Source: Rhodothermus bifroesti (GTDB lineage: Bacteria; Bacteroidota; Rhodothermia; Rhodothermales; Rhodothermaceae). Taken from it: a stretch of 64,000 nt of DNA. The notes below the pieces were generated by a model. It was not told the DNA's origin. It searched no databases and worked only from the letters and a program-made list of their open reading frames with translations. Location of the stretch: positions 496,001-560,000 of the forward strand of contig NZ_JAGKTL010000001.1 in NCBI RefSeq assembly GCF_017908595.1, given 5' to 3'. Numbering within the stretch: position 1 is the stretch's first letter; each line of letters begins with the position of its first letter. Of the stretch, positions 60,005 to 64,000 are shown in pieces. Position numbers and translations under genes: made by a program.

Positions 60005-60754
60005 TTAAGCCGTCGACATGCTTAGGTCCAAGCCAGCCAAAGCGGGCTGGGCCACGGGTTCGTCGTACTCAATGCGTCCATCACGCAGGTGAATGATGCG
60101 GCGTGCGTGGTGAGCGATGTCGGCTTCATGCGTCACAACAAGCAGCGTATGGCCTTGGCGGTAGAGCAGCTCAAACAGGCGCATGATTTCCTCACCGGTT
60201 TTGGTGTCCAGGTTCCCTGTGGGCTCGTCTGCCAAGAGAATCGATGGGTTGTTGACCAGGGCACGGGCAATGGCTACGCGTTGGCGTTGTCCGCCCGAAA
60301 GTTCACTCGGCTTGTGGTGCATCCGGTCGCCCAGTCCTACACTGCGCAACGCCGCTTCGGCCAATTGACGCCGTCGGTTTTTTGGCAAGCCTGCATAAAT
60401 GAGTGGCAACTCAACATTTTGTAGGCAATTGGCCCGTGGCAACAGGTTGAACGTCTGAAAGACAAACCCCACTTCTTTGTTGCGGATGCGTGCCAGTTCA
60501 CTCTCTGAGAGATGGCTGACGTTGCGTCCGTTCAGATAGTACGTACCTTGGGTAGGGGTGTCCAGGCATCCAATGATGTTCATCAGGGTAGACTTGCCTG
60601 ATCCCGAAGGCCCCATGATGGCTACGTACTCATTGGGATAGATGTCCAAAGAAATGCCATCCAGGGCCCGCACGGGCTGTTCTCCCATCGGATAGATTTT
60701 GGTAACGTGGCGCAATTGGATCAGGGGTCGTTGGGCATTGGGTGTGGTGTTCAT
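60005..60754 (-). CDS. ABC transporter ATP-binding protein (MacB/LolD type)
   Basis: The 249-residue ATPase has Walker [11 protein letters not shown]-loop [10 protein letters not shown], signature LSGGQRQR, Walker [13 protein letters not shown] and switch His VTHEAD. The sequence type is that of ATPases serving FtsX/MacB or LolCE permeases. It follows a MacA-like adaptor by 17 bases. No permease gene is present beside it. Confidence 0.95.
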   Translation of the reverse strand: MNTTPNAQRPLIQLRHVTKIYPMGEQPVRALDGISLDIYPNEYVAIMGPSGSGKSTLMNIIGCLDTPTQGTYYLNGRNVSHLSESELARIRNKEVGFVFQTFNLLPRANCLQNVELPLIYAGLPKNRRRQLAEAALRSVGLGDRMHHKPSELSGGQRQRVAIARALVNNPSILLADEPTGNLDTKTGEEIMRLFELLYRQGHTLLVVTHEADIAHHARRIIHLRDGRIEYDEPVAQPALAGLDLSMSTA

Positions 60755-60771
60755 GGCGAGGCTCAGGCGAA

Positions 60772-62136
60772 TTATTGTACGGTAGCCATGAGGCGTGGCG
60801 TGCGTTCGGGTGGTCGAATACGCACAGGCATGCCTGGCCGCAGCGTTTGGCTGACGGCCCGGTACGGACCGATAATGACCGTTTCGCCACCTGCAAGCCC
60901 GGCCGTGATTTCGATGTGCGTATCATCGGCAATCCCGGTTTGCACCTCGACCATTTTGGCCTTGCCGTTTTCGACCAGAAAAACCACTTTCCGCAGGTCT
61001 TCCTTAAGCACCGAGGGATTTTGTGCGGTATCGGCAGGAGCAGTTTGCCCTTCAGGACGCACGCGGTTAAAGTCGCGCACGGTGACCGCTTGGATGGGAA
61101 CAGCAACTACGTCGAAAACCGTTTTGGTATAGATGTCCACTGTGCCGCTCATGCCTGGCCGCAACGGTGGCAGCAATTCGGTCGTTGTTGGCACTTCTTC
61201 GCTGACCACCGGTCCGGAAGCAGCAGTGGCTGTCGGCAGGGCCACACTGCCCAGAATGCGAACCTTGACGGGAAAGTTGGTTACCTGCTCCTGTGTACCC
61301 TGATTGGCAATGCGGGCCGAGTTAGCGATTTGGGTCACCAGGCCTCGGAAGGTGCGCTCAGGATAAGCGTCGATATGCACGGCCGCCGTGTCTCCGATCG
61401 AGATGTTCACCACGTCGTTTTCGTTTACATCGACCTCGATTTCCATTTGCTCTAGACGGGCAATGCGCATCATCTCGGTTCCGGCCATCTGGCTGGTGCC
61501 GACCACGCGTTCACCCAGTTCAACATTTAACTTACTGATAATGCCGCTCATAGGAGCATAGATCACGGTTTTGGCCAGCTGCTCCCGGGCTTCGCGGAGT
61601 TGAGCTTCGGCACTTGCTACAGCGTGGCGCGCGGCCTCTAAAGCCGACTTAGCGACTTCGTATTGGCTGCGCGCAGCATCAAAGTCGCTTGCCGAAATGG
61701 CGTTGCGCTCAAAGAGCATCTGTTGGCGTTTGTATTCCGCTTCGGATCGGATCAGGTCGGCTTCCCGTTGTTTCATGACAGCTCGGGCCTGGGCTACGCC
61801 GGCTTCAGCCTGTTGCACCTGCGCCTCATAGAAGTCTGGACGGATGCGGGCTAGCAACTGGCCGCGTACAACGCGGTCCCCTTCCTTTACCGGAAGTTCG
61901 ACAATTTCTCCGGACACGTCCGGGCTAATGGTCACTTCCACTTCGGGCTGCACGCTTCCTGAAGCGGTGACAACCTGCGTGATGCTGCGCCGCGTAGCCT
62001 TATCGACCTCGACTTCGAGTCCTGTATTGCGGGAAAAAAGACCTAGCGCAGATCCTACCGCGCTAATACCCAGCAGCAGACCGATTAAGGCCAGCATTAC
62101 GATGAGTAAACGTCGGGTTGCTCGCGTAAGCGCCAT
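60772..62136 (-). CDS. MacA-like periplasmic adaptor protein
   Basis: The 454-residue membrane fusion protein has one N-terminal membrane helix ([23 protein letters not shown]). A lipoyl half follows ([31 protein letters not shown]), then a long coiled-coil hairpin (about 90-185) and beta-barrel and membrane-proximal domains. It links an inner-membrane transporter to TolC, forming a macrolide-type or other ABC efflux system. It follows tolC by 15 bases. Confidence 0.93.
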   Translation of the reverse strand: MALTRATRRLLIVMLALIGLLLGISAVGSALGLFSRNTGLEVEVDKATRRSITQVVTASGSVQPEVEVTISPDVSGEIVELPVKEGDRVVRGQLLARIRPDFYEAQVQQAEAGVAQARAVMKQREADLIRSEAEYKRQQMLFERNAISASDFDAARSQYEVAKSALEAARHAVASAEAQLREAREQLAKTVIYAPMSGIISKLNVELGERVVGTSQMAGTEMMRIARLEQMEIEVDVNENDVVNISIGDTAAVHIDAYPERTFRGLVTQIANSARIANQGTQEQVTNFPVKVRILGSVALPTATAASGPVVSEEVPTTTELLPPLRPGMSGTVDIYTKTVFDVVAVPIQAVTVRDFNRVRPEGQTAPADTAQNPSVLKEDLRKVVFLVENGKAKMVEVQTGIADDTHIEITAGLAGGETVIIGPYRAVSQTLRPGMPVRIRPPERTPRLMATVQ

Positions 62137-62151
62137 GGCTTGTTTGGGGTT

Positions 62152-63504
62152 TTATCGGGCTACGTTTTCTAGGTCCAAGGTGCCTGCGTAGTAGTCGATC
62201 AACTTTTGTCGGAATAGCAGCGTGTAGCGGGCGCGCACCAGGTCCGATTCGGCACGGACGAACGTTGCGCGGGCTTGGGAGAGCTCAACCCATGTCGCTG
62301 AGCCTACATTGTAACGCTCCTGATAGGCTTCAAGCGCCAGGCGTGCAGCTTGTAGCTGAAGTTGGGCCGTTTGGTATTGTTGCCAGGCTGCCTCGTAGTC
62401 TAAAAAAGCTTGCCGCACTTGGGTGGCAATTTCTTGCCGCAGCTGTTGGAGCTGCAAGCGCACGTTTTCCAGTTCTACGCGGGCTTGTTGGATGTTGTGG
62501 CGCGTGGTAAACCGGTCGAAAATGGGAAACGTCAGGCTTAGGCCGATCGACCCACGCCGGTTACGGTTGAAGAACTGCTCGTCAAAGCTTAACGGTGCCA
62601 GGTCGGTATAGCTTGAACCGTAGCTTAGCCTCAGGGCAATGGTGGGCCAGTAGGTAGACTGGGCAATCCGAACACCATAGTCCGCTGCCCGGAGTTGTGC
62701 TTCTAGGGCTTGGAGGTCTGCCCGACGCTCGAAGGCAGCTTGAAGCAGCGTCTGCACCTCGTAGGAAGGCGCGCTTAGGGCCAGCGTGTCTAGCTCAGGA
62801 AGGACAAATTCGTAGGTTCCAAACGGATCAAGCTGTAAGAGTTGAATGAGGTTGGCTGTTTGAAGCTGCTGATTTCGACGGGCATTGATGAGCTCTAGTT
62901 CAGCCGCGGCAACCTGAGCCTGTTGCTGGTAGAGATCGGCTACGGGTCGGCTTCCTACTTGCACAAAGGCTTCAATTTGCGCCAGCAAGGCCCGTTGTGC
63001 AGCGAGGTTTTCTTCCTGGATGCGAACCTGCTCCTGGGCCTCGATAAGCGACAAGAACGTGGAGGCCACGTTAAACAGCACGGTTTCGCGCTGGCGCGCC
63101 TCGTTGCGTTCACTGGCAGCCACTTGGGCGTGGGCTTGGGTGACGGTATGGATATCGCGAAACCCGTTAAACAGGTTGATGCTGGCTGAAAAGCTGGAGC
63201 TTAGGTAGTGCGTGGTTTGATCTACGACGCGTCCCTCATCGAAAACGAAGTTGCGGCCGTAGTCTCGAGAACCGCTTACCGAGAAATTGAGATCGGGCAG
63301 AAAGTTGCTGCGGGCACTGGCCAGTCCGATTTCGCTGCGTGTCCGCTGGTGAACTGCTTGCAGCACCAAGGGATTGCGCTTCAAGGCCAGTCGAAGCGCT
63401 TCGTCGAATGTGATGCGTTGCACGGGCTGAGCCATCGCAGCGAGAGGCAACAGCAGACCCCACAGGGAAAGCCATATCTGCCGTCGCGTTGGGATTGCGC
63501 TCAT
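62152..63504 (-). CDS. TolC-family outer-membrane efflux protein
   Basis: The 450-residue protein has a signal peptide ending AMAQ and the duplicated TolC coiled-coil fold. Visible segments are TFDEALRLALKRNPLVLQAVHQ, the second repeat RRADLQALEAQLRAADYGVRIA and YNVGSATWVELSQARATFVRAESDLV. It is first in the efflux set. A terminator and a tRNA lie upstream on the same strand. Confidence 0.94.
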   Translation of the reverse strand: MSAIPTRRQIWLSLWGLLLPLAAMAQPVQRITFDEALRLALKRNPLVLQAVHQRTRSEIGLASARSNFLPDLNFSVSGSRDYGRNFVFDEGRVVDQTTHYLSSSFSASINLFNGFRDIHTVTQAHAQVAASERNEARQRETVLFNVASTFLSLIEAQEQVRIQEENLAAQRALLAQIEAFVQVGSRPVADLYQQQAQVAAAELELINARRNQQLQTANLIQLLQLDPFGTYEFVLPELDTLALSAPSYEVQTLLQAAFERRADLQALEAQLRAADYGVRIAQSTYWPTIALRLSYGSSYTDLAPLSFDEQFFNRNRRGSIGLSLTFPIFDRFTTRHNIQQARVELENVRLQLQQLRQEIATQVRQAFLDYEAAWQQYQTAQLQLQAARLALEAYQERYNVGSATWVELSQARATFVRAESDLVRARYTLLFRQKLIDYYAGTLDLENVAR

Positions 63505-63590
63505 GAGGACAGCAGGGGTTGTACAAAGCCGTTTGATTTCGACGTCGAAAGTAGACGAGGCAGAGAAGAGATTTGTTACATCTGCTTAAA

Positions 63591-63619
63591 CAAAAAGCCG
63601 ATCCCTTGGGAGATCGGCT
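63591..63619 (-). terminator. Rho-independent terminator after tRNA-Ser(TGA)
   Basis: Read on the minus strand, AGCCGATC (63619-63612) pairs perfectly with GATCGGCT (63603-63596) around an 8-base loop and is followed by TTTTG. It separates the tRNA from tolC. Confidence 0.88.
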
Positions 63620-63655
63620 GGTGTCATCGAGGCGCTAGGCGATCAGTTTCAGGGG

Positions 63656-63744
63656 CGGAGGGGGTGGGATTCGAACCCACGGTGCCCGCCAAAGGGCACG
63701 CCGGTTTTCAAGACCGGTGCATTCAACCACTCTGCCACCCCTCC
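63656..63744 (-). tRNA. tRNA-Ser(TGA)
   Basis: The minus-strand 89-base cloverleaf has acceptor GGAGGGG/CCCCTCC, anticodon loop CTTGAAA (TGA) and a long variable arm GTGCCCTTTGGCGGGCAC. The T arm is GTGGGTTCGAATCCCAC, as in tRNA-Ser(GGA) at 16798. The discriminator is G. CCA is not encoded. Confidence 0.95.
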
Positions 63745-63759
63745 GAAAATGCGGAAAGG

Positions 63760-64000
63760 CTAACGCGCGCGCCTATGCTTGAGATCCAGAGGGCGACGGG
63801 CACACACCACGACAAATCCTCCTTCGCCGTAACCTTCACGCACGGGGTCAGCTTGCTGGAGCACCTCTGGATTTGAAAAGAGCGTCTGTCGCCAGTTCAG
63901 GTTGGTAAAGCCAACGGTCTGCAGCAAGTGTTTCACTTCATCGGCTGCGAGCAAGCGGGCGTCTCGATAGAACGGATGCGTATGTTGAAGGGCGACGTAT
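63760..64000 (-). CDS. SAM-dependent methyltransferase, C-terminal fragment (5' end outside window)
   Basis: The reading frame is open to the right edge, so only about 79 C-terminal residues are seen. They include LLAADEVKHLLQTVGFTNLNW and a VREGYGEGGFVVVCARR strand pair. This matches the end of class I methyltransferases, where a helix is followed by antiparallel strands. The SAM-binding motif would lie outside the window, so the call is tentative. Confidence 0.6.
   Translation of the reverse strand, partial: YVALQHTHPFYRDARLLAADEVKHLLQTVGFTNLNWRQTLFSNPEVLQQADPVREGYGEGGFVVVCARRPLDLKHRRAR

Noticed and set aside
60742-61455. Plus-strand open frame of 237 codons across the MacA-like gene
   Set aside because: It is antisense to a clear adaptor gene and lacks recognisable motifs or a ribosome site.

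Overview
The window is 64 kb of bacterial chromosome, gene-dense and free of insertion sequences, prophage or CRISPR arrays. It most resembles a member of the Rhodothermus/Salinibacter lineage of the Bacteroidota. The supporting evidence is a DUF4295 gene after rpmB-rpmG, an atpD-atpC pair apart from other ATP synthase genes, a T9SS-type C-terminal domain on a secreted mannanase, a ComA-like phosphosulfolactate synthase, TolC/LolC-type envelope genes and several secreted glycoside hydrolases (GH20, GH26, GH5, GH9). The assignment is inferred from gene content; no 16S gene is present.

Region by region: 1-2.7 kb holds the end of a GH20 hexosaminidase, a glutamine amidotransferase and a ChaN-like protein. 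2.65-7.2 kb is the minus-strand lipid cluster yceD-rpmF-plsX-fabH-fabD-fabG. 7.2-10.6 kb is dnaA-dnaN behind a DnaA-box-rich spacer. 10.6-12.3 kb is a sigma factor with a membrane TPR partner. 12.5-22 kb is a plus-strand housekeeping run: rplM-rpsI-rpsB-tsf, pyrH-frr, tRNA-Ser, yicC-gmk-coaBC-udg-dnaB. 22-32 kb mixes GH26, NfeD/slipin, tRNAs, rpmB-rpmG-DUF4295, comA with a Lol-type permease and lipoprotein, and GH5. 32-38.3 kb has ychF, a PPP phosphatase, nusB, comEC and a universal stress protein. 38.28-38.77 kb is a noncoding block packed with DnaA-box-like 9-mers. 38.8-47 kb has pgi, moeA, a thioredoxin-like protein, two Nudix hydrolases, PAP2, a uracil-DNA glycosylase-like gene and a PrpD homologue. 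47-49.5 kb is TPP riboswitch-thiC and rpmE. 49.6-56 kb has GH9, a pyrimidine nucleoside phosphorylase and an M14 peptidase. 56-64 kb has atpDC, a DSD1-type PLP enzyme, an RluA-type pseudouridine synthase, a TolC-MacA-ATPase efflux set, tRNA-Ser and a partial methyltransferase.

The most interesting signal is the 494-base spacer at 38281-38774. It contains a 14-base inverted repeat carrying two perfect DnaA boxes, plus about a dozen near-consensus boxes and AT-rich tracts. The + strand appears to change from C-rich to G-rich across it, even though both flanking genes lie on the minus strand. No such change is evident at dnaA, 30 kb away. I infer that this is the chromosomal origin. Other points of interest are a family 4-type uracil-DNA glycosylase with all four Fe-S cysteine positions substituted, competing hairpins in the rpsB and rplM leaders, and convergent genes that share a TTAA as overlapping stop codons.
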